From NCBI GenBank assembly GCA_038501625.1, contig JAZAYU010001142.1, positions 1-64,000 of the forward strand: a stretch of 64,000 nt of DNA. The letters run 5' to 3'. The position numbers and the translations under genes are program-made. The DNA is from Corbicula japonica. Lineage: Eukaryota; Mollusca; Bivalvia; Venerida; Cyrenidae. The notes beneath the pieces were generated by a model that had not been told where the DNA came from, did no database searches, and was given only the letters and a program-made list of their open reading frames with translations. Shown piece after piece: positions 21,262-33,449 of this stretch (positions are counted from its first letter, which is position 1; every line of letters begins with the position of its first letter).

Positions 21262-21402
21262 CTGTGTCAACGATTGGAGACCAGTCTACAAACTCTACTT
21301 TCTGATTGGTCAGTTGTTGATCCTGGGTCAGTTTTAACCAATCAGCTGCTTTGGATTGGGGACTGGTTTCTAGTCTCCTGTGATCTTTTCGGCATATTTA
21401 AG
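21262..21402. repeat. Imperfect palindromic repeat with CCAATCA/TGATTGG arms
   Basis: The left half has GATTGGAGACCAGTCTACAA ... TCTGATTGGTCAG. The right half has AACCAATCAGCTG ... GGGGACTGGTTTCTAGTCTC. The same structure is at 28768-28885 and a partial form at 45345-45430. The half-unit corresponds to one monomer of the 50-bp minisatellite at 46.98-47.85 kb. The 61-67-aa frames that overlap it are not conserved in the other copies. Confidence 0.75.
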
Positions 21403-21919
21403 TTTGCAGGATTCGAATATGTTAACGTTACGTGAGAAGCGAACTGTTTCTGTATCTTAATAATGAATATTTCACTACACCGATAAAACAAGGTAAGAAT
21501 TGAAAAAAAGGAAAGAAATGCGATTAATCTCCGAAAAAGATGCATTAAAGTTGCGTGTAATATGGAGTAGAACTTAACTTTTCATGCAGTAAATAGACCC
21601 ACTTCATTCAATCTAATCCCCTGCGTACATTACAACGTGATGATCGACGGACAAACAGCAAAACATGCGTTCGTTTTTGTTTTCGCCTGTGGTGTTCTGT
21701 CATCGCATCGGTTGCACATATTTTTCATAATATTTGTCTCATAATGACCGAAGAAAGCTTACTCTGAACTTAAACAGATCAAATGGGTTTTAACAGAAAT
21801 AAACTTCAGTTATAAATGAACATTTTAAAAACTAACATATGACATTTTAACAAACAAAAACTACAAGTAATTTTTAAAAGAAAACGCTTTCAAAATAAAA
21901 AAAAAAATACACTTATTCG
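21403..21919. other. No gene seen
   Basis: AT-rich single-copy-looking DNA upstream of the satellite block. Confidence 0.4.
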
Positions 21920-24900
21920 TCATGATTACGGTGCGGCACGCCGTGGTCGTTACGGCTACAATCGCCATGGTAACGGCCTGGTACTCTGACGCAGCTATAG
22001 TCGTCATGATATCATGCACGGTACTCTGTTAGAGTCACAACTCGAGACGTCATGATAACGGCACGGAACTGGGCGATGGCATATCTATAGTCGTGACGAC
22101 TGGGTAACCGGCGTCTGACGCAGCTATAGTCGTCATGATATCATGCATGGTACTCTGTTAGAGTCACAACTAGAGACATATCTATAGTCGTCACGATATC
22201 GGCCTTGTACTCGGCGCCTGGCACAGCTATAGTCGTCATGATATCAGACACGGTACTCTGCGATAGTCACAACTTGATTCGTCATGATAACGGCACGGAA
22301 CTGAGCGGTAACATATCTATAGTCGTCACGATAACGGGCTGGTACTCGACGTCTGACGCAGCTATAGTCATCATGATATCAGGCACGTTACCATGTGATA
22401 GTCACAACAAGAGACGCAATTATAACAGCACGAAAATATATATAGTCGTCATGATATCAGGCACGGTAATCTGTGATATTGACAACTAGAGACGTCATAA
22501 TAACGGCACGGAACTGGGCGGTGGCATATCTATAGTCGTTAAGATAACGGCTTGGTACTCGTCGCCTGAAACTGGGAGGTGACATATCAATAGTCGTCAT
22601 GATATCAGGCATGGTACTGGACGGTGACATATCTATAGTCGTCACGATAACGGCCTGGTACTGGGCGGTGACATATCTATAGTCGTCATGATATCAGGCA
22701 CGGTACTGGGCGGTGACATATCTACAGTCGTCACGATAACGGCCTAATACTCGTCGCCTGACGCAGCTATAGTCATCATGATATCAGGCACGTTACAATG
22801 TGATAGTCACAACTAGAGACGCCATGATAACGACACGAAACTGGGCGGTGACATATCTATAGTCGTCATGATATCAGGCACGGTCCTGGGCGGTGACATA
22901 TCTATAGTCGTCATGATATCAGGCACGGTACTAGGCGGTGACATATCTGTAGTCGTCATAATATCAGGTACGGTACTAGGAGGTGACATATCTATAGTCG
23001 TCATGATATCAGACACGGTACTGGGAGGTGGCATATCTATAGTCGTCAATATAACGGCTTGCTAATCGTCGCCTTACGCAGCTATATTCGTCATGATATC
23101 AGGCACGGTACTGGGCGGTGGCATATCTATAGTCGTTAAGAAAACGGCTTGGTACTCGTCGCCTGACGCAGCTATAGTCGTAAAGGGAAAGGTAAAGGAA
23201 TAGGTTTATAGTCTGTTATTTCACATTTATCCCCCGATCACTGGATATAAGTCGTCCTCACAGGTACCCAGGTGGAGAGAAGCAATGAAGGCTTAATTTC
23301 TTGCTTAAGGAAATTAGCGGCCGGACTGAGGCTCGAACCAGGGACCCCTCGATCCCTAAGCAAGCCCTCTACCACTGGACCACCTCGTCATGATATCAGG
23401 CACGGAACTTGGCGGTGGCATATCTATAGTCGTCATAATATCAGGCACGGTACTGGGCGGTGACATATCTATAGTCGTTAAGAAAACGGCTTGGTACTCG
23501 TCGCCTGACGCAGCTATAGTCGTCATCATATCACGGAACTGGGCGGTGACATATCTATAGTCGTTAAGAAAACGGCTTGATACTCGTCGCCTGACGCAGC
23601 TATAGTCGTCTTGATATCAGGCACGTTACAATGTGATAGTCACAACTAGAGACGCCATGATAACGGCACGAAACTGGGCGGTGACATATCTATAGTCGTC
23701 ATGATATCAGGCACGGTACTGGGCGTTGACATATCTATAGTCGTCATGATATCAGGCACGGTACTGGGCGGTGACATATCTATAGTCGTCATGATAACGG
23801 CCTGGTAATCGTCGCCTGAAGCAGCTATAGTCATCATGATATCAGGCACGGTAGTGGTAGGTGGCATATCTATAGTCGTTAAGATAACGGCCTGGTACTC
23901 GTCGCCTGACGCAGCTATAATCATTATGATATCAGGCACGGAACTGGGCGGTGACATATCTATAGTCGTCATGATAACGGCCTGGTAATCGTCGCCTGAT
24001 GCAGCTATAGTCGTCATGATATCAGGCACGGTACTGGGCGGTGACATATCTTTAGTCGTCATGATATCAGGCACGGTACTGGGCGGTGACATATCTATAG
24101 TCGTCATGATATCAGGCACGGTACTGGGCGGTGACATATCTATAGTCGTCACGATAACGGCCTGATAATCGTCGCCTGACGCAGCTATAGTCATCATGAT
24201 ATCAGGCACGGTACTGGGAGGTGACATATCTATAGTCGTCATGATAAAGATCTGGTAATTGGCGTCTGACGCAGCTATAGTCGTCATGATATCAGGCACG
24301 GTACTGGGCGGTGACATATCTATAGTCGTCACGATAACGGCCTGGTAATCGTCGCCTGACGCAGCTATAGTCGTCATGATATCAGGCACGGTACTGGGCG
24401 GTGACATATCTATAGTCGTCATGATATCAGGCACGGTACTGGGCGGTGACATATCTATAGTCGTCATGATATCAGGCACGGTACTGGGCGGTGACATATC
24501 TATAGTCGTCATGATATCAGGCACGGTACTGGGCGGTGACATATCTATAGTCGTCATGATATCAGGCACGGTACTGGGCGGTGACATATCTATAGTCGTC
24601 ATGATATCAGGCACGGTACTGGGCGGTGACATATCTAAAGTCGTCATGATAACGGTCTGGTAATCGTCGCCTGATGCAGCTATAGTCGTAACGATATCAG
24701 GCACGGTACTTGGCGGTGGCATATCTAGAGTCGTCATGATAACGGCCTGGTAATCGTCGCCTGATGCAGATATAGTCGTCATGCTATCAGGCACGGTACT
24801 GGGCAGTGGCATAGATATAGTCGTCATGATAACGGCTTGGTACTCTTCGCCGGACGCAGCTATAGTAGTCACGATATCAAGCACGGTACTCTGCGAGAGC

Positions 24901-25260
24901 CACAACAAGAAAGGTCATGATAACAGCAATGAATTGAGCGATGGCATATCTATAGTCGTCACGATAACGGCCTGGTACTCGGCGTCTGACGCAGCTATAG
25001 TCATCATGATATCATGCACGGTACTCTGTGATAGTCACAACTAGAGATGTCATGATATCAGGCACGGTACTGGGCTGTGACATATCTATATTTGTCACGA
25101 TAACGGCTTGGTACTCGGCATCTGACGCAGCTATTGTCGCCATAATATCAGGCACAGTACTATGCGATAGTCACAACTAGAGACGTCATGATAACGGCAC
25201 AGAACTGGGCGATGGCATATCTATAGTCGTCACGATAACGGCCTGGTACTGTCGTCATGA
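21920..25260. repeat. 45/90-bp minisatellite array, 3.3 kb
   Basis: The basic unit is 45 bp: ATGATATCAGGCACGGTACT, GGGCGGTGACATATCTATAG, TCGTC. It is mixed with a second 45-bp type (ACGATAACGGCCTGGTAATC, GTCGCCTGACGCAGCTATAG, TCGTC), often as a 90-bp higher-order pair. The block 24376-24650 holds six almost identical 45-bp units, the most homogeneous part; the edges near 22.0-22.5 and 24.9-25.2 kb are the most diverged. Since 45 is a multiple of three, frames stay open on both strands. The 420-aa minus frame (23646-24908, Thr-Thr-Ile-Asp-Met-Ser-Pro-Pro repeats) is a by-product: units outside the homogeneous zone contain stops and shifts. Confidence 0.95.
23180..23384 (-). mobile_element. tRNA-derived SINE inserted in the minisatellite
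   Basis: Interrupts the 45-bp array. On the minus strand it starts GGTGGTCCAGTGGTAGAGGG (A-box) and has GGTTCGAGCCT (B-box) about 30 bases on. A unique body follows, and the end is a GGAAAGGTAAAGG-like purine stretch read on the plus strand at 23180. TCGT flanks both sides, a possible short target duplication. Being inside the array and free of the 45-bp motif, it postdates part of the expansion. Confidence 0.75.
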
Positions 25261-25555
25261 TTATGAGCTGACATCCGTCAATTTTCTAATATAATTACCA
25301 TAATAACGGCTAATAAGCTTTAGGCCTTATTATTACGTTCTGGTGTTCAACAGTTGTCACAGATATAGTCGGCCTGTTTCATGTACGGTATGTTTCTCGG
25401 CAGTTGTAGACATATTGATTTCATCATGTAATCAGCCGATGTCACAGTTTCATTGTTATGATAACGGTCTGGTATACTCATGTATTAGTCTTCATTAATT
25501 CAGACGGGTACTGTTCGATTGTCATAGCTATAGCCAACATGATTACCACGATTAC
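25261..25555. repeat. Diverged transition zone between the two satellite arrays
   Basis: Contains decayed words of both arrays (GTCATGATTA, TAACGGTCTGGTAT, CAGTTGTCAC) without regular spacing. Confidence 0.6.
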
Positions 25556-27150
25556 AACCTTGTGATCGGCGGTTGTCACGGGGATTGTCGTCATGATACA
25601 TGACCGGCGGTTTACATGTAGTCGTCATAATTACTGCTTGGTACTCGGCGGTTGTCACAGGGATTGTCGTCATGATACATGACCGGCGGTTTACATGTAG
25701 TCGTCATAATTACTGCTTGGTACTCGGCGGTTGTCACGGGGATTGTCGTCATGATACATGACCGGCGGTTTACATGTAGTCGTCATAATTACTGCTTGGT
25801 ACTCGGCGGTTGTCACTGGGATTGTCGTCATGATACATGACCAGCGGTTAATATGTAGTCGTCATAATTACTGCTTGGTACTCGGCGGTTGTCACTGGGA
25901 TTGTCGTCATGATACATGACCGGCGGTTAACATGTAGTCGTCATAATTACTGCTTGGTACTCGGTGGTTGTCACTGGGATTGTCGTCATTATACATGACC
26001 AGCGGTTAACATGTAGTCGTCATAATTACTGCTTGGTACTCGGCGGTTGTCACTGGGATTGTCGTCATGATACATGACCAGCGGTTAACATGTAGTCGTC
26101 ATAATTACTGCTTGGTACTCGGCGGTTGTCACTGGGATTGTCGTCATGATACATGACCAGCGGTTAACATGTAGTCGTCATAATTACTGCTTGGTACTCG
26201 GCGGTTGTCACTGGGATTGTCGTCATGATACATGACCAGCGGTTAACATGTAGTCGGTATAATTACTGCTTGGTACTTGGCGGTTGTCACAGGGATTGTC
26301 GTCATGATACATGACCAGCGGTTAACATGTAGTCGTCATAATTACTGCTTGGTACTCGATGGTTGTCACTGGGATAGTCGTCATGATACATGACCAGCGG
26401 TTAACATGTAGTCGTCATAATTACTGCTTGGTACTCGGCGGTTGTCACTGGGATTGTCGTCATGATACATGACCAGCGGTTAACATGTAGTCGTATAATT
26501 ACTGCTTGGTACTCGGCGGTTGTCACTGGGATTGTCGTCATGATACATGACCAGCGGTTAACATGTAGTCGTCATAATTACTGCTTGGTACTCGGCGGTT
26601 GTCACAGGGATTGTCGTCATGATACATGACCAGCGGTTAACATGTAGTCGGTATAATTACTGCTTGGTACTCGGCGGTTGTCACTGGGATTGTCGTCATG
26701 ATACATGACCAGCGGTTAACATGTAGTCGTCATAATTACTGCTTGGTACTCGGCGGTTGTCACTGGGATTGTCGTCATGATACATGACCGGCGGTTAACA
26801 TGTAGTCGGTATAATTACTGCTTGGTACTCGGCGGTTGTCACTGGGATTGTCGTCATGATACATGACCGGCGGTTAACATGTAGTCGGTATAATTACTGC
26901 TTGGTACTCGGCGGTTGTCACTGGGATTGTCGTCATGATACATGACCAGCGGTTAACATGTAGTCGTCATAATTACTGCTTGGTACTCGGCGGTTGTCAC
27001 TGGGATTGTCGTCATGATACATGACCAGCGGTTAACATGTAGTCGGTATAATTACTGCTTGGTACTCGGCGGTTGTCACTGGGATTGTCGTCATGATACA
27101 TGACCAGCGGTTAACATGTAGTCGGTATAATTACTGCTTGGTACTCGGCG
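25556..27150. repeat. 79-bp minisatellite array, about 20 units
   Basis: Each unit contains ACATGACCAGCGGTTAACAT, GTAGTCGTCATAATTACTGC, TTGGTACTCGGCGGTTGTCA and CTGGGATTGTCGTCATGAT. ATAATTACTG at 26101 and 26180 gives a 79-base step. Variants (CCGGCGG versus CCAGCGG; GTCGGTATAA versus GTCGTCATAA; CACAGGG versus CACTGGG) are shared by neighbouring units in blocks. TGGTACTCGGCG and TCGTCATGATA are also in the 45/90-bp array, so the two arrays have common ancestry. Confidence 0.95.
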
Positions 27151-27578
27151 GTAATTACAGCTACATATTAGATTATAATGACTGTCTGGTACTCCGCGGT
27201 TGTTACAGCTATAAACATTATGACTACGTCCTTGTATTCGGCGATTTGCTGGTAGATGAAAAAGTTAAATGTGAAGGAATTTGCTTATAAGTTTGAATCT
27301 ATTTCTTAGGATAGTTTATTAAGCAAAAGACCTTTAATGGTCCATCAGCATATATACATAAAACAAATGAACAATATACATATATCATGTTTAGTAACTG
27401 CAAACATACATCACATTTTCTCCGGGAGAGACAGAAGAATATGAGTTAAAGTATCATTTCTGTATATAAAGAAAATAAATGTACATTACGTTACATTTTC
27501 TAACAGATTGCATATAATGAAAACAAAAACCTAACTGATCTTTCCTATACTTACTAAGCTTTTTAAGCATGTAATATG
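27151..27578. other. No gene seen; decayed array edge
   Basis: 27151-27250 still shows degenerate pieces of the 79-bp unit (TGTCTGGTACTCCGCGGTTG). The remainder is AT-rich. Confidence 0.5.
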
Positions 27579-27728
27579 CAGTGAAACCTGCCTTAGCAGC
27601 CACCTCCGAATAGCAACCACCTGTCTTGAACATTATGTTCTAATTTTTTACTGTCTTGAACAGCCACTCTCTCTTCAGCAGCCACTTTTTGTCACTCCCT
27701 TGGGTGGCTGCCAAAGACAGGTTGACTG
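27579..27728. mobile_element. Short MITE, CAGTGAAACCTG ends
   Basis: The left end CAGTGAAACCTGCCTTAGCA and the right end (reverse complement) CAGTCAACCTGTCTTTGGCA form an imperfect TIR of about 27 bp reaching GCAGCCACC. It is 150 bp with no coding. A related 172-bp element is at 45592-45763. CAG ends fit hAT-type MITEs; no clean 8-bp duplication was found. Confidence 0.6.
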
Positions 27729-28767
27729 TATGTATGTTCATTCAATAAACAGAAAAAACACGAACGGTATTTCAGAAGGAGCATAACCTTTAATCCTGAG
27801 AAGCCGATTGGTTAAACTTAAACATTGTTTTAACTTTGAACAATCACAAGGGTTTTCTCACCGTGTCGAACCATTACGTTAAATACACGGTAATTCCTTT
27901 TTGAATTGAAGGTATTAAATACGTTAATATACGGCAAATTTCAGGCACACGGTTCAGCTATCTACTGTGTTTACACATATATACGGGAAAAAAGTCTGGC
28001 CGGTTTAAGCGATAGAACATTAAGCTTGCATAGGCATACGTTTTTTAGACTCAGTGCCTTGTCAACTTTGCAAGAATTCGAGAAGAACACACTAAGCCTG
28101 TGTTGGCATCCTAGCAGCCTGGAAACATGGCATCGTGAAGTTGGCAGCCTGGTAGCGAGAAGTCAACATTATGGCAGTCTCTGGCATCGCGAAATCAGCA
28201 GCCTATCCGTCTGAGAGTCTAACAACGGGAATTCAGCAATCTGGCAGTCAGACGGTCTGGCAGCATGAATTTATATCGCTTGTTATGGATATTAGAATAG
28301 TATTCATGAAATTTACGCAATTTAATTTATCGTTGTATCGAGATACAATTATCGCGCAATTTTTCTTTCTGGCGATTAAAAAAAGAATTAAAAACCGCTT
28401 ATATGAGATTTTTAAATAAAATGACCTCAAATGACGTTATAGTCATGGAAATGTACAAATTATAATAACTGTTGTATAGAGATTACTCATTTGTGTATGT
28501 TTTTTTTTTCAAAATTTCAATTTTAAAGTTAAAATATACGTGCATGTATATTTTGTACAGCAGATCCCCTGAATTATTTATCTATCATAATAATAATTAT
28601 ATTCTAGTTCACAATTTGACTTTGTTAATGAGCAGTTTATTTGTGAAACTGGTTAGAGATTTACTTGAATCTGGGAATAAAATGATATAACAATATCTAA
28701 TATGAGCCCAGCATGACTTGTTTACTTTCGATCTATTGTTAACTTGATTATATCAACTTGTGCAATT
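27729..28767. other. No gene seen
   Basis: AT-rich. 28080-28260 has a loose repetition of GGCAGCCTGGnAnCnnG that opens a 102-aa frame (27906-28214) with no recognisable domain. Confidence 0.4.
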
Positions 28768-28885
28768 CAGCCGGATGGTAGACCAGTATACAAATCTGAG
28801 CTTCTGATTGGTCAGTTTGGATCAGTTTTAACCAATCAGCTGCTTTGGAGTGGAGACTGGTTTCTAGTCTCCGGTGAAGAGTAAT
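28768..28885. repeat. Imperfect palindromic repeat, second copy
   Basis: GTAGACCAGTATACAAATCT ... CTGATTGGTCAGTTTGG, then AACCAATCAGCTGCTTTGGA ... GACTGGTTTCTAGTCTCC, matching 21262-21402 in the same orientation. Confidence 0.75.
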
Positions 28886-30225
28886 CTTGTCTGCAGGATA
28901 AGACATTAAGAACATTAACTTTAAAGTAGCGACTGGTGATTTTCGCGCCGTCAAAAACTGATTCACGCACTTGTATTATTCTTACATAAGATTAGATATT
29001 CAATGGTTGAATTTGCTGGGGTTTGATTTCGAGCTCTTTCCCTAGTGAGAAATACGCGAAAGTTAAACCCCCGCGAAATATAATGATATCACAGTATTTA
29101 GATCCATATCATCATGTGTACCCACGTAGTCTGAACAGGGTCTATATATGATAATACTGTTCAGCACCCCGAAGACCACCAAATGGACTGGCTAAATGTG
29201 GAAGAAAGGCAGGTTCATTGCACAACTACTGCAATAGCAGGTCGGGACATAAGTTCGTAGAACAGAACAAAACATTATGGATTATATTCTGATAGTTCGG
29301 ACTGCAAAGAGGAAGTATCGTTTTACCACACCGCAATTTATACTTAAAATAAAAATACACATGTACAACTAAATGAACGGGGTAAATTCAGAAATAACGG
29401 GTCAAGAACTAAAAACTAGCAATATTAACACATAAGCGTTATTAGTTGTTAATATTAACAGATTAAAACAACGTAGACAAAAAAATCAGAACATGCACAG
29501 ACTATATCTCATACTAGCATATTGCAGTTTAAACATTTGTTTTTTTAACAAAAGGAAATAAATCTTTGCATATTTATGACATTTAAATATTCGATTTCAA
29601 ACCAGGAAGAACATTAAACGGCAGCGAAATATAAAGAGTCAACAGTGTGCAACATCCATCAAATAATTATGATTTCTTCATACGAATTTAAATGGAAGAC
29701 ATAACTGTGTTAGTAAGCCTCCCATACGAGTACATTCATCCAGACTAACTGTTATTTATAGATTAACATGAACAATCTCTCGAAGAAATACTAACTCCAG
29801 TAGAATGTATAGTATCTTTCAAGTTTGCGAAGATCAGACGAGTTTGGAAAATATGGCCCTATGGAACCTTGTTGTAAAAACTCGGCACAGCACCGTTACC
29901 GCCTTAAAACAGTTTTCCGATGGATCGACTTTTCCTTTCAAACAGAGCATACGCTGAGATACTTTTGTGCATACCGTATATCTTTGTTATCATTTTATTA
30001 ACTTACAGGTTCTTTTTATTTCTAGTCTCATTTTCGTAGAAGCGGAAGAATCTATTTCTCATTTATCATTGTGCAAATACATGTACGTCATGGCGCGCGT
30101 CTTTCCTAACACAGGCGTGTAAAATGACTTTTTCCAGCACCGGTGAAAATACGGGAAACCGATCTGGTATGCAAGAATTATATTACCAAACTAACATGCA
30201 AAGCTTTCGGTTATCACAGTGTCTT
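28886..30225. other. No gene seen
   Basis: AT-rich intergenic-looking sequence without recognised repeats. Confidence 0.4.
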
Positions 30226-30490
30226 CATAGTTCTAACAATCTAAACTTGTCGCAGTTCCAACTCTTCATAGAACGGACATTTACACAGCGATACATAGAA
30301 CGGACATTTACACAGCGATACATATAGCCTTATTGATGATATTTTACCTTATGCTACATTTAGACAATAATTTCATAAGTTCCACTCTTCCTAAAACGGA
30401 CATTTACAAAGCGATGCATGTCGCTTTAATGGTAATATCATTAATATATTTCCTTATGCTACATTTAGACAATAATTTCATAAGTTTTAA
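30226..30490. repeat. Local duplications (26-bp doublet inside a 105-bp duplication)
   Basis: AGAACGGACATTTACACAGC is present twice in a row at 30267-30320. A third form, AAAACGGACATTTACAAAGC, is near 30396. The following text CTTATGCTACATTTAGACAA recurs at 30348 and 30453, a step of 105 bases. Confidence 0.85.
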
Positions 30491-31740
30491 TAAAATATAA
30501 TCAGTTGATTATAATTATTTAATCAAAACTTGTTATGGCTTATATTATTTGAATTCAACTGCTAAAACTTGGGCTTCGATATATGCGGTATTCGTCTTGG
30601 TATTTTAACATTGTGTGTGTCCAAAAGTTTTCGTTCTTATCTGGCAGCAGCCAGGATAATATTTGTCTTTTTGGTGTCAATTGCAGATTGCATTCTGTAA
30701 ATTTAATAATTTTAAATTTAATTTTTTAAATCGTGTTAACACATCCATTTAATTCATTTCATCGCATGGTTACAGCTTATATATGATAAATTGTCATATT
30801 GTAATGTCACAGGTTTGGCAATTCCTGATATGTGCACGATGATTGCAACAAAATAAAAAAAAACACCCGCTGTAAATGCTACAATAACATTGATTTTCAT
30901 CATTCCTAATAAATTGCTCATTTTCGTTTTAGATTATATCGTGCAAAATAAAACACAAAATGATGACATTTGATTTATCAAAAAAATGTCATTTTGTCAA
31001 CTTAATACAATTTTAAAATCAAGATAAAACATATTACGAATTTCAATGCTGTTTATTAAGGTTAAGAATGCGACAGTTAAATGACACGCGTACCGATAAG
31101 GACCACTAATCACCAATAAACAGTAAGTCGGTGACAATAAACAGCTTATCATTAAATAGCGACTGGTGACGGCACTGCCATGATTAGACATAAATTATGT
31201 AATGACTAATTTTGTTAATTCTATACCTAATATAAAAAGATCAAAATATATTGTAATTTCTTATTTAGGAAATCGCATAACTATACAGATAAATGTACAC
31301 AGATATTGGAAATATAATTAAATACATAAGAAACGCATTACTATAAACGCGACCTATGTATCGTGTTTAAAGTAGCTGTGTTTCTTATTTATTTATTCAC
31401 ACCTCACCCTAAATAAAATTAAATGATCTCACAATACAATCATTTTCAACAAAAACAAAATTTCATTTATATTTTTCCAAAATTGTATATTGCAATGTAA
31501 CTAGTTACTATAATTTCTAAACTATATTACGATATACCTTAAATGAAATAAATTAATAATATAAAATAATTATTAGTACATAAAATTTAAATATGACAAA
31601 TAAAATATTAAACAGTTTAATCTCAGTCAGTTCTTCTTTGGCACGACTGGTCTTCCCTTTAAATCTTTATTCTGAAATTTAAAAAAAAATATTTAAAATT
31701 AAATTTAAAATTAAAATCAATATCTATTTTATACATTGAC
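30491..31740. other. No gene seen; small retroelement 3'-end fragment
   Basis: Very AT-rich. TGGCAATTCCTGATATG at about 30817-30835 followed by an A-rich run matches the 3' terminus of the retroelement family of 19.2 kb, in the plus orientation, and is cut off almost completely on its 5' side. Confidence 0.45.
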
Positions 31741-31744
31741 ATTA

Positions 31745-32575
31745 TTTAAAAAGTGGTTTTCGGTCACTGTTCTGGTCATTGACTTTTGATTAAGAAGTTG
31801 TTTTCGGTCCCTCTTTTGGTCTTATTCGGTCTTAATGATCGGTATTTAACCATTTAATTTCAAAACATTCTTATAAAATAATTCATTTTAATGATTAGTT
31901 TGTGATTTATATCTTAATTATACATTGAGTTTTGTTTAAGAAGTGCTTTTCGGTCGGCAAATAGTGGTTTTCGGTCCCAGTTCTGGTCATTGACTTTTGA
32001 TTAAGAAGTTGTTTTCGGTCCATCGTTTGGTCTTATTTGGTCTTAATGGACGGTATTTGACCATTTATTTTATAAGAACCTTTCATTTTAATGATAATAT
32101 TTGGGATATATATCTAATTTAACACTTGAGGTTTGTTTAAGAAGTGCTTTTCGGTCAACATATAGTGGTTTTTGGTCCCTGTTCTGGACATTGACTTTTG
32201 ATTAAGAAGTTGTTTTCGGTCCATCTTTTGGTCTTATTTGGTCTCAATGATCGGTATTTAACCATTTATTTTCATAAGATCCTTTTAAAATCATGAATTT
32301 AAATGATTAAATTTGGAATTTATATCTTAATTATACATTAAGAAGTGGTTTGCGGTCGACTTTATTGTTTTTGGCCCCTGATTTGGCCTTATTCGGTCTA
32401 ATTTTCATAAAATCTTAAAAAATCATTCATTTTAACAATTATAATTTACTTTTGTACATACATTATATATTTAATTTGATTTATAAAGTGGTTTTTGGTC
32501 CCTTTTTCGGTCTTATTTGGTATTTTTCGGTCTTTTTCGATTTTTCGGTTGTTTTCGGTGATTTTATGCACCGCA
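31745..32575. repeat. Tandem repeat of about 205 bp, TTTTCGGTC-rich, 3-4 units
   Basis: GTTCTGGTCATTGACTTTTG recurs near 31769, 31980 and, with changes, 32181. TTTTCGGTCC, TTTGGTCTTATT and TTAAGAAGTGnTTTTCGG recur between them. The last partial unit ends in dense TTTTTCGGT repeats at 32470-32560. Confidence 0.8.
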
Positions 32576-32819
32576 TCTTCAATGAGTCTATGTCCAGTAG
32601 TGACCTGGCTGATATAAGCTACCATAGAGATGCAGACATGAAGGTTGTTTTGTTTTGAATATAAAAACAACCTGAACATTCCTACACACTGTGGCAGCCA
32701 ACTCTCTTGTTCTTCCAGTCTAAATTTAGTTCATATCCAAATATATCCAAAACATTTTCCTTTCTCGCACATTCCATCCACGAATTGAATACCTTGAATA
32801 CCTTGAATCTTCGGAGTCT

Positions 32820-33449
32820 TCAAAAAGTCGATGACTTGTGTACTCCCCCTATAAAGTTATTAACTATGCCCGGTTCATATATACTGTCTGTATTAAACCT
32901 TTTATACGCCCATTCTTTGTCCAGTTTGGTCTTAAAACTAAAAATTGTTTCACTACATACAGTTTCTTCTTTTAAACTGTTCCACTGGTCAATACTTCTT
33001 GCAGGAAAAGTGTTCAATTTTAGCGATTTATTACATCTGATTTTTTCAATTTTGAATATGTGTCCCCGTGTGACATTTTCATTGAATTTGAAGAATTTTT
33101 CATAATTGATGTCTTCAAAGTGATTTATAATCTTGAAAATTTCAATAAGGTCATATCTGTTTCTTCTATAATGAAGTGTAGGCAAGTTAAGATATTCTAG
33201 ACGGTTTCTATAACTGAGATTTCTTATTTCTGGAACTAGCTTTGTAGCGCGACGTTGCACATTTTCTAGAAGTTGCATGTTTTTCTTTGTCCATGGGCTC
33301 CATACAGAACCACCATAGTCTAATATTGAACGAACAAGACTTTTATACAAAGTCAAAAAAGCATGTTTATCAAGACGTGAGAATGTACGTTTGATTAATC
33401 CTAAAATTTGATTAGCTTTGTTCACTATTTGGCTGATTTCAGTTGTCAA
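32820..33449 (-). pseudogene. LINE ORF2, C-terminal part
   Basis: 209 codons continuing the reverse transcriptase after a frameshift near 33445. Before the break the frame ends ITFQSNLKFD; the correct continuation begins TEISQIVNKANQ in another frame. It carries the post-RT segment typical of Jockey/CR1 ORF2 proteins (YKSLVRSILDYGGSVW, then LENVQRRATKLV), and ends HKSSTF followed immediately by the short tandem tail. It acts in target-primed reverse transcription in an intact element; here it cannot be made as one protein. Confidence 0.85.

Noticed and set aside
23180..23384. Functional tRNA gene
   Set aside because: A and B boxes are present but the arms do not form a cloverleaf with a paired acceptor stem; better explained as a SINE.
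23646..24908. 420-aa minus-strand frame (Thr-Thr-Ile-Asp-Met repeats)
   Set aside because: Product of the 45-bp unit; the same array is full of stops and shifts outside the homogeneous zone and the opposite strand is open as well.
25556..27150. CRISPR-like array
   Set aside because: Units are contiguous 79-bp repeats with no variable spacers, and the DNA is eukaryotic; it is a minisatellite.
32707..33105. 132-aa plus frame
   Set aside because: Antisense of the LINE ORF2 C-terminal part.
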